Shown here one piece after another: positions 1 to 8,662 of a stretch of 48,388 bases of DNA (the first letter of the stretch is position 1; each line of letters opens with the position of its first letter). Location of the stretch: assembly GCA_019114225.1 (NCBI GenBank), contig DXFW01000007.1, forward strand, positions 1 through 48,388, in the 5' to 3' direction. Position numbers and translations under genes: made by a program. A model generated the notes under the pieces. It saw only the letters and a program-made list of their open reading frames with translations. It did not search any database and was not told the DNA's origin. This DNA comes from Candidatus Allofournierella pullicola (GTDB lineage Bacteria > Bacillota > Clostridia > Oscillospirales > Ruminococcaceae).

Positions 1-1953
1 GCCGGTGCCGGAAGCCTCGGTGCCCGCAAGGCTGATCTGCTCGCTCACCTCGCTGGCGGGCATGAGCCGCTCGCTGGTGGTGACGTTGTAGTCCTCAAGG
101 TAGACCACCTTCAGGATGTCCCGCACGGCGGGGTCGGCGTCGATGTATTCGCCCAGCTTGCAGATCAGGCGGATCATTTGTTTGGCCATGTAGTAGCCGG
201 GGGCCGCCTTGGCGCCGAAGATGTAGGTCTTGGGGGTCACGTCGGCATTGGGGTTCGCCTTCAGATACAGGTACTGGGCGGCGATGTTCAGGGCGTTCAG
301 GTGCTGGCGCTTGTACTCGTGCATGCGCTTGACCTGGCAGTCGAAGATGGAATTGGGGTCGATGATCTGGCCGGTGGTCTTTTTCAGGTGGGCGGCAAAC
401 TCCGCCTTGTTGGCCTGCTTGACCTTATCCAGAGCCTCCAGCACCTTCTTGTCGTTCTTGAAGGCGGCCAGGCGGCTCAGCTGGGCCGCGTCATGCTTGA
501 AGCCGGGGCCGATCACGTCGGTCAGCAGCTCGGTCAGCGCCGGGTTGCCCGCCAGCAGCCAGCGGCGGTAGGCGATGCCGTTGGTGACGTTCTTGAAGGC
601 CTGGGGCTTGTAGAGGTAGTAGTCGTGGAAGACGCTCTCCTTGATGATCTCGCTGTGCAGCTTGGACACGCCGTTGATGGAGTGGCACACATAGCAGCAG
701 ATGTTGGCCATGCGCACCTGGCCGTCGCCCAGGATGGCCATGTAGTCGATCTTGCCCTGGTCGCCGGGGAAAGCCTTTTCAAAGTCGGCCCGGCAGCGGC
801 GGTCCATCTCCTGCACGATGGTGAAGATACGGGGCAGGGTGGTGCGGAAGATGTCGATGTTCCACTTTTCCAGCGCCTCGCTCATCACGGTGTGGTTGGT
901 GTAGGCAAAGGTGCGCCGGCAGATGTCGAAGGCTTTGTCCCAGCCGTAGCCGCACTCGTCCAGCAGAATGCGCATGAGTTCGGGGATGGCCAGGGTGGGA
1001 TGGGTGTCGTTCAGCTGGATGGCCGCCTTCTCGGGCAGGGTGTCCAGGCTGCCGAACTGGGCCAGGTGGTTCTGGCAGATGTCGCCGATGGAAGCGGCGG
1101 ACAGGAAGTACTGCTGGCGCAGGCGCAGGATCTTGCCCTCCATGTGGTTGTCGTTGGGGTAGAGGATCTTGCTGATGAGCTCCGCCGAGGCGTTCTGGCG
1201 GATGGCGTTGCCGTACTCGCCGGCGTTGAAGCTCTTCATGTCGAAATCGGGGGCCTTGGCCTGCCACAGGCGCAGCTTGGCCACGCCCTGCCCGTCGTAG
1301 CCCTGGACATACATGTCGCTGGGCACGGCGATGACGCTGGAGTAGTTCTTGTGGATGACGTGGTGGAAGCTGCCCTGCCAGCTCTCTTCGATCTCGCCGT
1401 CAAACTTGACTTCAATGCTCTGGTCGGGATGGCTCTTCAGCCACACCTGGCCGCCGGGCAGCCAGTTGTCGGCCTTTTCCTGCTGCCAGCCGTCCACGAT
1501 CTTCTGCTTGAAAATGCCGTACTCGTAGAGGATGGAGTAGCCGGTGCCGGCAATGCCGGTGGTGGCCATGCCGTCCAGATAGCAGGCGGCCAGACGGCCC
1601 AGACCGCCGTTGCCCAGGCCCGCGTCCGGCTCTTCGTCGTAGATGTTCTCCAGCTTGATGTCCGCGTCCGCCAGCACGGCCTCGGCCACGTCGGCCAGAC
1701 CCAGACTGAACAGGCTGTTCTTCAGGCTGCGGCCCATCAGGAACTCCATGCACAGGTAGTACACCTGCTTTGCGCCGGTGCCGTAGGCGCGGCTGATGAA
1801 CTTCTTGTGGCCGTCGCTCATCATGCGCCGGGCGATGAGCGCCAGCACACGGTAGATTTGCTGGTTGCTGGCCACGTCCAGCGTGGTGCCGTATTCGCTG
1901 GCCAGCATATCCTTGAGCAGCTTGTCAAATTCGCGTTTCGAGTATTTTGCCAA
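1..1953 (-). CDS. glgP: Glycogen/starch/alpha-glucan phosphorylase, 3' end outside window
   Basis: Releases glucose-1-phosphate from storage glucan using phosphate and pyridoxal phosphate (cytoplasm). The 651 codons present run from ...FLMGRSLKNSLFSLGLAD and the GNGGLGRLAACYLD substrate segment through the RMHEYKRQHLNAL motif to AGTEASGTG. That last motif lies just before the expected PLP lysine (family motif EASGTGNMKF), so the catalytic lysine and roughly the last 150 residues are missing only because the window ends. I chose the TTG start at 1953-1951 because GGGGAG lies 7 nt upstream and the phosphorylase N-terminus begins there (LAKYSKREFDKLLKDM). It is divergent from zapA and has its own promoter. 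Family assignment is near certain; glycogen versus maltodextrin preference cannot be told. Confidence 0.96.
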   Translation of the reverse strand, partial: MAKYSKREFDKLLKDMLASEYGTTLDVASNQQIYRVLALIARRMMSDGHKKFISRAYGTGAKQVYYLCMEFLMGRSLKNSLFSLGLADVAEAVLADADIKLENIYDEEPDAGLGNGGLGRLAACYLDGMATTGIAGTGYSILYEYGIFKQKIVDGWQQEKADNWLPGGQVWLKSHPDQSIEVKFDGEIEESWQGSFHHVIHKNYSSVIAVPSDMYVQGYDGQGVAKLRLWQAKAPDFDMKSFNAGEYGNAIRQNASAELISKILYPNDNHMEGKILRLRQQYFLSAASIGDICQNHLAQFGSLDTLPEKAAIQLNDTHPTLAIPELMRILLDECGYGWDKAFDICRRTFAYTNHTVMSEALEKWNIDIFRTTLPRIFTIVQEMDRRCRADFEKAFPGDQGKIDYMAILGDGQVRMANICCYVCHSINGVSKLHSEIIKESVFHDYYLYKPQAFKNVTNGIAYRRWLLAGNPALTELLTDVIGPGFKHDAAQLSRLAAFKNDKKVLEALDKVKQANKAEFAAHLKKTTGQIIDPNSIFDCQVKRMHEYKRQHLNALNIAAQYLYLKANPNADVTPKTYIFGAKAAPGYYMAKQMIRLICKLGEYIDADPAVRDILKVVYLEDYNVTTSERLMPASEVSEQISLAGTEASGTG

Positions 1954-2046
1954 AATAGATCTCCCCTTAATTTGAGTTGGATAAAAGGCGCGGCCGCCGG
2001 GAAAGGGCGGTGCACACCTTGTTAAAAGCGATCCATACGCTTTCCT

Positions 2047-2075
2047 ATTGTACCAAGTTTTGCCGCCTGTTTCAA
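2047..2075 (-). promoter_or_regulatory. Sigma-A promoter of glgP
   Basis: On the minus strand, TTGAAA (2075-2070) and TACAAT (2052-2047) are separated by 17 bp. The predicted start lies near 2040, giving a leader of about 90 nt before the TTG codon. The C- and G-rich block at 2104-2130 upstream forms a short hairpin of unknown role. Confidence 0.7.
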
Positions 2076-2171
2076 GAAAAAATCCGTTCCCGGAAACCGA
2101 AATCCCCCCTTTGGGGGCCAAAAGGGGCCGAATTTTGAAAAAATGGGCTTTCCTGTGCCGGTGAAATATAT

Positions 2172-2177
2172 TATAAT
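2172..2177 (+). promoter_or_regulatory. Probable -10 box of the zapA operon
   Basis: TATAAT lies about 65 nt before zapA within an AT-rich stretch. The matching -35 position (2149-2154) is only TTTCCT, so the -35 assignment is weak. A small CCGGG/CCCGG hairpin follows in the leader near 2195-2210. Confidence 0.5.
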
Positions 2178-2243
2178 AGCGTATAAAAGAGAACCGGGTC
2201 TGCCCGGCTTTGAATACAGATCTATGGATTGCGAGGGAAAACC

Positions 2244-2588
2244 ATGCCTGCGAACAAAGTGAAACTGACGGTGTGCGGGTCCAATTATGTCATCTCCACC
2301 ACCGACTCCGAGGAATATGTGCAGTCTCTGGCCGAGCGGCTGGACCGGGACATGAACGACCTGATGAACCAGAGCCCTTCGGCCAGCGTGGCCGCCAGCG
2401 CCGTGGTGGTGGCGCTGGGCTATCTGGACGAGCTGCAGAAGAACGCCTCCAGCGCCGACAACATGCGCAGCCAGATCAAGGACTATCTGGAGGACGCCGC
2501 CAAGGCGAAACTTGCCGCCGAGCAGGCCCGCCGCGAGGTGGAGCGGCTTCAGAAGGAAGTGCAGCGCCTGCGGGAGAGCCGCGCATGA
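2244..2588 (+). CDS. zapA: Cell division protein ZapA
   Basis: Small cytoplasmic protein that stabilises the FtsZ ring. The 114 residues show the family layout: an N-terminal globular part (NKVKLTVCGSNYVISTTDSEEYVQ, then LAERLDRDMNDLM) and a C-terminal coiled coil rich in E/K/R (AAKAKLAAEQARREVERLQKEV). The ATG at 2244 has GAGGG about 8 nt upstream; an upstream in-frame TTG at 2229 has no ribosome site. The stop overlaps the start of the next gene (ATGA at 2585-2588), so the two are translationally coupled. ZapA next to a U32 gene is common in Clostridia. Confident by sequence pattern and context. Confidence 0.9.
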   Translation: MPANKVKLTVCGSNYVISTTDSEEYVQSLAERLDRDMNDLMNQSPSASVAASAVVVALGYLDELQKNASSADNMRSQIKDYLEDAAKAKLAAEQARREVERLQKEVQRLRESRA

Positions 2589-4669
2589 ACCGGATCGCGG
2601 AAAAGTACGGCCTGCACCGCCCGATGGAGATCCTGGCCCCGGCGGGCGACGGCGAAGCGCTGCGCGCCGCGGTGTTTGCAGGGGCAAACGCGGTGTATCT
2701 GGGGCTCAAGCAGTTCAGCGCCCGGCGCACGGCGGGCAATTTTGACGAGCAGCAGCTCAAAGAGGCGGTGGCCTTTTGCCACGCGCGGAACGTTCGGGTC
2801 CACGCGGCGGTGAATACCACCGCCTTTTCCGGCGAGCTGGGCCCGATGGCGCAGACCATCGCCTCCGCGGCCGCGGCCGGGGTGGACGTGCTCATCGTGC
2901 AGGACCTGGCCGCCGCGGCCCTGGCGCGGCAGATCGCCCCGACCCTTGCCCTCCACAGTTCCACCCAGCTCACCGCCCACACCCTTTCCGGCGTGCGGCA
3001 GCTGGCGGACATGGGCTTTAAGCGGGCCATCCTGGCCCGGGAACTGAGCCTTGCGGAGATCGCCGCCATCGCCAAGGACAGCCCCATCGAAGTGGAGACG
3101 TTCGTCCACGGGGCGCTGTGCATGTCGGTGTCCGGCCAGTGCTACATGAGCGCCTTTCTGGGCGGGCGCAGCGGCAACCGGGGCGAGTGCGCCGGGCCCT
3201 GCCGCCTGCCTTTCGCGGCGGACGGCTCCGGCGCGGCCCACCTGTCTTTGAAGGACCTGTGCGCCGTGGGCAGCCTGCCCGCCCTGGCCGACGCCGGGGT
3301 GGCCAGCGTCAAGATCGAGGGGCGGCTGCGGGGGCCGGAGTATGTGGCCGCCGCCGTCAACGCCTGCCGCAAAAGCCTGGCGGGCGAACCCTTTGACCGC
3401 CAGCTGCTGCAGGATGTGTTTTCCCGCTCCGGCTTCACCAACGGCTACATCGAGGGCAGGATCGACGGGACCATGTTCGGTGTTCGCACCGCCGAGGACA
3501 CGGCTGCCAGCAAGGCGGCCATGCCCGCCATCCGGGAGCTCTACCGCCGGGAGGCCCAGCGGGTGCCGGTGGCCTTTACGGTCACCGTGACCGAAAACGG
3601 CTGCACCCTTGCCGCCGCTGACGGCGCGGGCCGCCGGGCCGAAGTGCCCCTGGCCGGCGTGATGGAGCCCGCCCGGGCGGACCAGCGCCCCGCCATCGAA
3701 AAGGCCCTGGCCAAGACCGGCGGCACTCCGTTCTATTCCGAAAGCGTGGAGTTTGAGGGCGAGCCGGGCTATCTGCCCGCCTCGGCCTGGAACGACGCGC
3801 GCCGCACCGCGCTGGAACAGCTTCTGGCTCTGCGCAGCGCCCCCAAAGCACGCGCCTGCGCTCCGGCCCGCCTGCCCGCGCCCCGGCGGCACGCCCTGGG
3901 CGCAAAGGAGCTCTGGGCCCGCTTTGAAGGGCCGGAGCAGCTGCCCCAGCCCCTGCCCGGGGGTCTCGCGGGGATCATTCTGCCCCTGCTGCGCTGGCGG
4001 GAAGTGCCGGAAGCCTTGAGGGCCAAAACGGTGCTGGAAGCGCCCCGGGTGATGTTCGGCGGCATGGAAGCCGCCACCGCCAAGGCCCTGGCCGAGGCCA
4101 GGGACGCGGGTTTTGCGGGGGTGATGGTCCACAACGTCGGCCACCTGCCTCTGGCCAAGGGCTGGAAGCTCTACGGCGGCTTTGGCCTCAACGTGGCGAA
4201 CATCCTGTCCGCTTTGTGCTGGAAGGACCTGGGCCTGACCGCCCTCACCGTTTCTCCCGAAACGCCCCTGGCCGAGATGGAGGCCGTCGAACCCGGCGTG
4301 CCCACCTGGGCCATCGTGTACGGCCACATGCCGCTGATGATCACCCGGGCCTGCCCGCTGCAGAACGTCACCGACTGCGCCCACTGCGACAAGCACGGCC
4401 TGCTCACCGACCGCAAGCGCCGGCAGTTCCCGGTGCGCTGCGGCGGAGGCGTGCGGCAGATCTATAACCCCGTGCCCCTTTATATGGGGGACAAGCTGAA
4501 AAAACTCCCGGCGGACGCGGGCATTGCCTGGTTCACGCTGGAGAGCCCCGCCGAGGCCGCCCGCGTTCTGGACGCCCTGCAAAAGGGCGCGGCATGGCAG
4601 GGCGAGTTCACCCGCGGGCTCTACTTCAAAACTCCCGGCATTCCCGGGGCCGGAAAGGAAGAAGCATGA
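2585..4669 (+). CDS. U32 family peptidase / RlhA-type 23S rRNA hydroxylation protein
   Basis: 694 residues. The N-terminal U32 fold begins MEILAPAGDGEALRAAVFAG and carries the family cysteine cluster (LCMSVSGQCYMSAFLGGRSGN, then RGECAGPCRLPF). A long DUF3656-like middle part follows, then a C-terminal cysteine segment (CPLQNVTDCAHCDKHG and later RCGGG). In E. coli, U32 proteins with DUF3656 (RlhA) are needed to hydroxylate C2501 of 23S rRNA, while other U32 members were named collagenase-like peptidases. Length and domain order favour an RlhA-like role, but this is inference. The start overlaps the zapA stop by 4 nt, and its stop overlaps dut by 4 nt. Confidence 0.88.
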   Translation: MNRIAEKYGLHRPMEILAPAGDGEALRAAVFAGANAVYLGLKQFSARRTAGNFDEQQLKEAVAFCHARNVRVHAAVNTTAFSGELGPMAQTIASAAAAGVDVLIVQDLAAAALARQIAPTLALHSSTQLTAHTLSGVRQLADMGFKRAILARELSLAEIAAIAKDSPIEVETFVHGALCMSVSGQCYMSAFLGGRSGNRGECAGPCRLPFAADGSGAAHLSLKDLCAVGSLPALADAGVASVKIEGRLRGPEYVAAAVNACRKSLAGEPFDRQLLQDVFSRSGFTNGYIEGRIDGTMFGVRTAEDTAASKAAMPAIRELYRREAQRVPVAFTVTVTENGCTLAAADGAGRRAEVPLAGVMEPARADQRPAIEKALAKTGGTPFYSESVEFEGEPGYLPASAWNDARRTALEQLLALRSAPKARACAPARLPAPRRHALGAKELWARFEGPEQLPQPLPGGLAGIILPLLRWREVPEALRAKTVLEAPRVMFGGMEAATAKALAEARDAGFAGVMVHNVGHLPLAKGWKLYGGFGLNVANILSALCWKDLGLTALTVSPETPLAEMEAVEPGVPTWAIVYGHMPLMITRACPLQNVTDCAHCDKHGLLTDRKRRQFPVRCGGGVRQIYNPVPLYMGDKLKKLPADAGIAWFTLESPAEAARVLDALQKGAAWQGEFTRGLYFKTPGIPGAGKEEA

Positions 4670-5109
4670 TGAACGTGAAATACACCCTGACCCTGCCGGG
4701 GGCAAAGGCCCCGGAGTACGCCACGGCGGGGGCTGCGGCGGCGGACCTCTTCGCCGTGCTGGACGCCCCCCTCACCGTGCCCCCCAGGGGCCGGGTGCTG
4801 GTGCCCACCGGCGTGGCCATCCAGCTGCCGGGGCCGGAGTATGTGGCGCTGGTGTGCGCCCGCAGCGGCCTTGCCGTCAAGCGGGGGCTGACCCTCTCCA
4901 ACGGCGTGGGGGTCATCGATTCCGACTACCGGGGCGCCATCCAGGTGGGGCTGGTGAATCTCTCCGACACGCCCTGCACCCTGGAGCCCGGCGAGCGGGT
5001 GGCCCAGCTGATGGTCATGCCCGTGGCCCGCTGCGCCTTCACCTTTGCCCAAGCGCTGGACGAGACCGAGCGGGGCGAGGGAGGCTTCGGCTCCACCGGC
5101 CGCCTGTGA
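4666..5109 (+). CDS. dut: dUTP diphosphatase (trimeric dUTPase)
   Basis: Hydrolyses dUTP to dUMP and pyrophosphate, supplying the dTMP precursor and keeping uracil out of DNA. The 147 residues contain the five dUTPase motifs in order: AAAADLFA, CARSGLAVKRGL, GVIDSDYRGAIQV, GERVAQLMV and the C-terminal glycine-rich arm GEGGFGSTGR. Two ATG codons in tandem (4666, 4669) are possible starts; the first overlaps the upstream stop as ATGA. Length is normal for the family. The function is certain. Confidence 0.96.
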   Translation: MMNVKYTLTLPGAKAPEYATAGAAAADLFAVLDAPLTVPPRGRVLVPTGVAIQLPGPEYVALVCARSGLAVKRGLTLSNGVGVIDSDYRGAIQVGLVNLSDTPCTLEPGERVAQLMVMPVARCAFTFAQALDETERGEGGFGSTGRL

Positions 5110-5140
5110 CAAAATCCAAACCCGAAAGGACGTTACGCCT

Positions 5141-5386
5141 GTGAAACGCACACTGCTGCTCTGCTTTTTCATTCTGTCCGGCATTCTGCTGGGGGCCATG
5201 ATCGCCAGCCTGGCCGCCGGCACCCCCGGCCTTTCCTGGCTGGCTTTTTCCCAAAGCATTGGATTCCACCCGGTGCTGGACCTGTCCATCATCAAGCTGG
5301 ACCTCAACTTCACCATGGGGATCAGCGTGGCCCAGATCATCACCCTGAGCCTGGCCATTTTCCTCTACACCCGCACCCACATCTGA
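5141..5386 (+). CDS. DUF4321 small membrane protein
   Basis: 81-residue protein with an N-terminal membrane segment (LLLCFFILSGILLGAMIASLA), a short outer or loop part and a second segment ending LNFTMGISVAQIITLSLAIFL before a basic-polar tail. The DLNFTMGISVAQII block is the signature I associate with DUF4321, found in Clostridia next to maf and mreB. The start is GTG (5141), with GAAAGGA 8-10 nt upstream. It sits between dut and maf on the same strand. Function is unknown; the position suggests envelope or cell-shape work, but nothing in the protein itself shows it. Confidence 0.8.
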   Translation: MKRTLLLCFFILSGILLGAMIASLAAGTPGLSWLAFSQSIGFHPVLDLSIIKLDLNFTMGISVAQIITLSLAIFLYTRTHI

Positions 5387-5422
5387 GGCCGGGCGTGAAA
5401 TAAACCGAAGGAGCGTTTCGTT

Positions 5423-5974
5423 ATGTCATTGATCCTTGCTTCCACCAGCCCCCGCCGCAAAGAGCTTTTGAGCCTCATCACCACCGACTTCAAGGTGGTG
5501 GGGAGCGATTTCGACGAGAGCGCCCTCACCGCCGCCGACCCCCGCCAGACCGCCGAGAACCTTGCCTTCGGCAAGTGCATGGTGGTGGCCCGGGAGTACC
5601 CTGAGGACACGGTCATCGGCTGCGACACGGTGGTGGACTGCGGCGGCAAAGTGTTCGGCAAGCCCAAGGACAAGGAGGACGCCCGCCGTATGCTCAAAGC
5701 CCTCTCCGGGTCGGACCACTACGTCCACACCGGGGTGTGCGTCTGGCACGAAGGGGAGAGCCACACCTTCACCGCCACCACGCGGGTGCGCTTTTACCCC
5801 CTTTCCGACGAGCAGATCGAAGCCTACATCTCCACCGACGAGCCCTACGACAAGGCCGGCGGCTACGGCATTCAGGGGGCCGCGGCCCTCTTCTGCGAGG
5901 AGATCGAGGGCTGCTATTACAATATCATGGGGCTTCCTGTCTCCCGTCTGGCGCGTCTTTTGCAAAATTTTTGA
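5423..5974 (+). CDS. maf: Maf family nucleoside triphosphate pyrophosphatase
   Basis: 183 residues starting SLILASTSPRRKELL, the hallmark Maf loop, followed by VIGCDTVVDCGG and the STDEPYDKAGGYGIQG motif. Maf proteins hydrolyse dTTP/UTP or modified nucleotides and are linked to septum inhibition in Bacillus. ATG with AAGGAGCG upstream. The position just before mreB is the classic Firmicute arrangement, although mreB here has its own strong promoter. Substrate class (YhdE-type versus YceF-type) is not assigned. Confidence 0.93.
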   Translation: MSLILASTSPRRKELLSLITTDFKVVGSDFDESALTAADPRQTAENLAFGKCMVVAREYPEDTVIGCDTVVDCGGKVFGKPKDKEDARRMLKALSGSDHYVHTGVCVWHEGESHTFTATTRVRFYPLSDEQIEAYISTDEPYDKAGGYGIQGAAALFCEEIEGCYYNIMGLPVSRLARLLQNF

Positions 5975-6001
5975 ACAAAATGCGAAACTTCGCCCGCCCG
6001 C

Positions 6002-6030
6002 TTGAGAAACAGAGGGCTTGCGGTTATAAT
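6002..6030 (+). promoter_or_regulatory. Sigma-A promoter of mreB
   Basis: TTGAGA (6002-6007), a 17-bp spacer and a perfect TATAAT (6025-6030). It gives a leader of about 60 nt before the mreB start at 6098. Confidence 0.8.
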
Positions 6031-6097
6031 ATAAAAGTAAAATTCTGCGTCATCGCATCATATACGTTCATAGAGTGTGGAAAAGGAGAAATTCAAC

Positions 6098-7114
<1,017 letters not shown>

Positions 7115-7153
7115 TCGCCGCGAAAAAAGCGGCGGAAGCGCAAAAACCTGTGC

Positions 7154-7184
7154 GCGGGCGGCGTCTTTTCGCCGCCCGCCTTTT
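7154..7184 (+). terminator. Terminator-like hairpin between mreB and mreC
   Basis: GCGGGCGGCG (7154-7163) pairs perfectly with CGCCGCCCGC (7170-7179) around a TTTT-containing loop, followed by CTTTTG. The T run is short, so this is probably a partial terminator that sets the mreB:mreC ratio. Confidence 0.6.
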
Positions 7185-7233
7185 GAATTGAGGGCTCCGC
7201 GGCCCCCACACCGCGGCACAAGGAGTTTTGCCC

Positions 7234-8076
7234 ATGCGCGACTTTTTCAACACAAAAAAATTCAAGATCCTTCTGGCCGTGGCGGTGGTGCTGGCAGGCA
7301 TGATGGCCTGGGCCGGCGCCAACGGCCGGCTGACCAACGCGCCCCAGGAGCTGATGGGCGCGCTGCTCACCCCCTTCCAGAAGGCGGCTCAGCTGCTGGG
7401 CGGCGGGGTGGACGGCCTGCTGGACAAGTATGTCCGGATCGACCAGATCATCGCCGAGAATGAGCAGCTTCAGCAGGAGAACCAGGAACTGCGGGACCAG
7501 CTGGTGGACTATGACCAGCTGGCGGCGGAAAACAAAGCCTTCCGGGACCTGCTCAACATCCGGGAGGAGAACCCCGAGTTCCAGTATGCCTCGGCCTTCG
7601 TCATCAGCCGCGACCCGCTGGACCGCTTCGGCGGCTTCACCATCGACCAGGGCACCCTGAACGGGGTGGAAAAGGGCGACGTGGTGGTCAGCGACAAGGG
7701 CTACCTTGTGGGCCGGGTGCTGGAGGCGGACCTGAACAGCAGCAAGGTGATGACCATTCTGCAGCCCGGCTCCTATGTGGCCTGCCTTGTCAGCCGCACC
7801 CGCGACAGCGGCAACCTGAACGGCTCGGCGGACTACGCCGCCGACGGCATGTGCGTGCTGGAAAACCTGCCCCGGGACACCCTGGCCATGGTGGGCGACG
7901 AGATCATCACCACCGGCCTGGGCGGCGAGTTCCCCGCCAACATCCGTGTGGGCACCATTCTGGAACTGCTGCCCGAGGACAGCGGCACCTCCACCATCGC
8001 GGTGGTGGAGCCGGGAGCGGACATCAACAAGCTGACCCATGTGTTCATCGTCACCGACGACTCTGCCGGTGAGTAA
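7234..8076 (+). CDS. mreC: Rod shape-determining protein MreC
   Basis: 280 residues. N-terminal cytoplasmic tail, one membrane helix (ILLAVAVVLAGMMAWAGA), a coiled coil (IIAENEQLQQENQELRDQL) and two beta-barrel domains with DPLDRFGGFTIDQG and GLGGEFPANIRVG. MreC scaffolds MreB filaments to the outer-leaflet synthases and activates PBP2. The ATG at 7234 has AGGAG 8 nt upstream; the in-frame TTG at 7228 overlaps that site and is rejected. It lies between mreB and mreD as expected. Confidence 0.93.
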   Translation: MRDFFNTKKFKILLAVAVVLAGMMAWAGANGRLTNAPQELMGALLTPFQKAAQLLGGGVDGLLDKYVRIDQIIAENEQLQQENQELRDQLVDYDQLAAENKAFRDLLNIREENPEFQYASAFVISRDPLDRFGGFTIDQGTLNGVEKGDVVVSDKGYLVGRVLEADLNSSKVMTILQPGSYVACLVSRTRDSGNLNGSADYAADGMCVLENLPRDTLAMVGDEIITTGLGGEFPANIRVGTILELLPEDSGTSTIAVVEPGADINKLTHVFIVTDDSAGE

Positions 8077-8088
8077 GGAGGGCGTACC

Positions 8089-8613
8089 ATGACCTCACGC
8101 AGAAAGCGCAACCTGCTGCTGGCCGGAAAATGGGCCGGCTACTTTGTGCTGCTTCTGCTGGCCGCCACCCTCCAGACCACGCCCGGATTTCTGGTGCTGG
8201 GGGAGATACGCCCGGTGTTCATCCTGCCGTTGTGCCTGGCGGTGGCGGTGTGCGAAGGGGAGTATCCCGGCGCCTTTTTCGGCGCGGTGGGCGGCCTTTT
8301 GTGGGACTTCACGTCAGGCCGTCCCGGCGGCCTGCTGGCGCTGGAACTGCTCTTCGTCTGCTTCGGCGCCGCCATCCTGGTGGAACTTTATCTGCGTCTC
8401 AACTCCATGAACTTCGTGCTGGTGAGCGGCGTGTGCGCCCTGCTGGTCACCGGCGTGGACTTTCTGTTCTTCTACGCCATGCCCGGCTATGCCGGCGCGG
8501 CGGGGCGCTATTTTGAGGTGGTGCTGCCCATCGCGGTGTTCACCGCCGCCCTTTCGCCCCTCAGCCTCTGGGCCGCGCGGTGGGTGCACCGGCGTTTTGC
8601 CCTGCCCGAATGA
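8089..8613 (+). CDS. mreD: Rod shape-determining protein MreD
   Basis: 174-residue integral membrane protein with about five hydrophobic segments (for example YFVLLLLAATLQTTPGFLVL, ILPLCLAVAVCEGEYPGAFFG and FVLVSGVCALLVTGVDFLFF). The family segment GAFFGAVGGLLWDFTSGRPGGLLAL is clear. The start ATG follows AAGGAGGG. It is only 12 nt downstream of mreC. Partner of MreC and RodA/PBP2 in the elongasome; its exact biochemical action is not settled for the family. Confidence 0.9.
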   Translation: MTSRRKRNLLLAGKWAGYFVLLLLAATLQTTPGFLVLGEIRPVFILPLCLAVAVCEGEYPGAFFGAVGGLLWDFTSGRPGGLLALELLFVCFGAAILVELYLRLNSMNFVLVSGVCALLVTGVDFLFFYAMPGYAGAAGRYFEVVLPIAVFTAALSPLSLWAARWVHRRFALPE

Positions 8614-8662
8614 ACCGCGCCCCGTTTTCTTCATCCTGCTGCCGTAAAGGAGGTACCGCCCC

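Noticed and set aside
178-2025. A 615-residue open frame on the plus strand opposite glgP
   Set aside because: G+C-rich codons make the opposite strand open; its translation is low-complexity Val/Ala/Gly/His-rich, with no start signal, while the minus strand gives a textbook phosphorylase.
2210-4669. A zapA-overlapping long frame suggesting an N-terminal extension of the U32 protein
   Set aside because: The upstream part is the out-of-frame shadow of zapA; the ATG at 2585 has a proper SD and the U32 family N-terminus.
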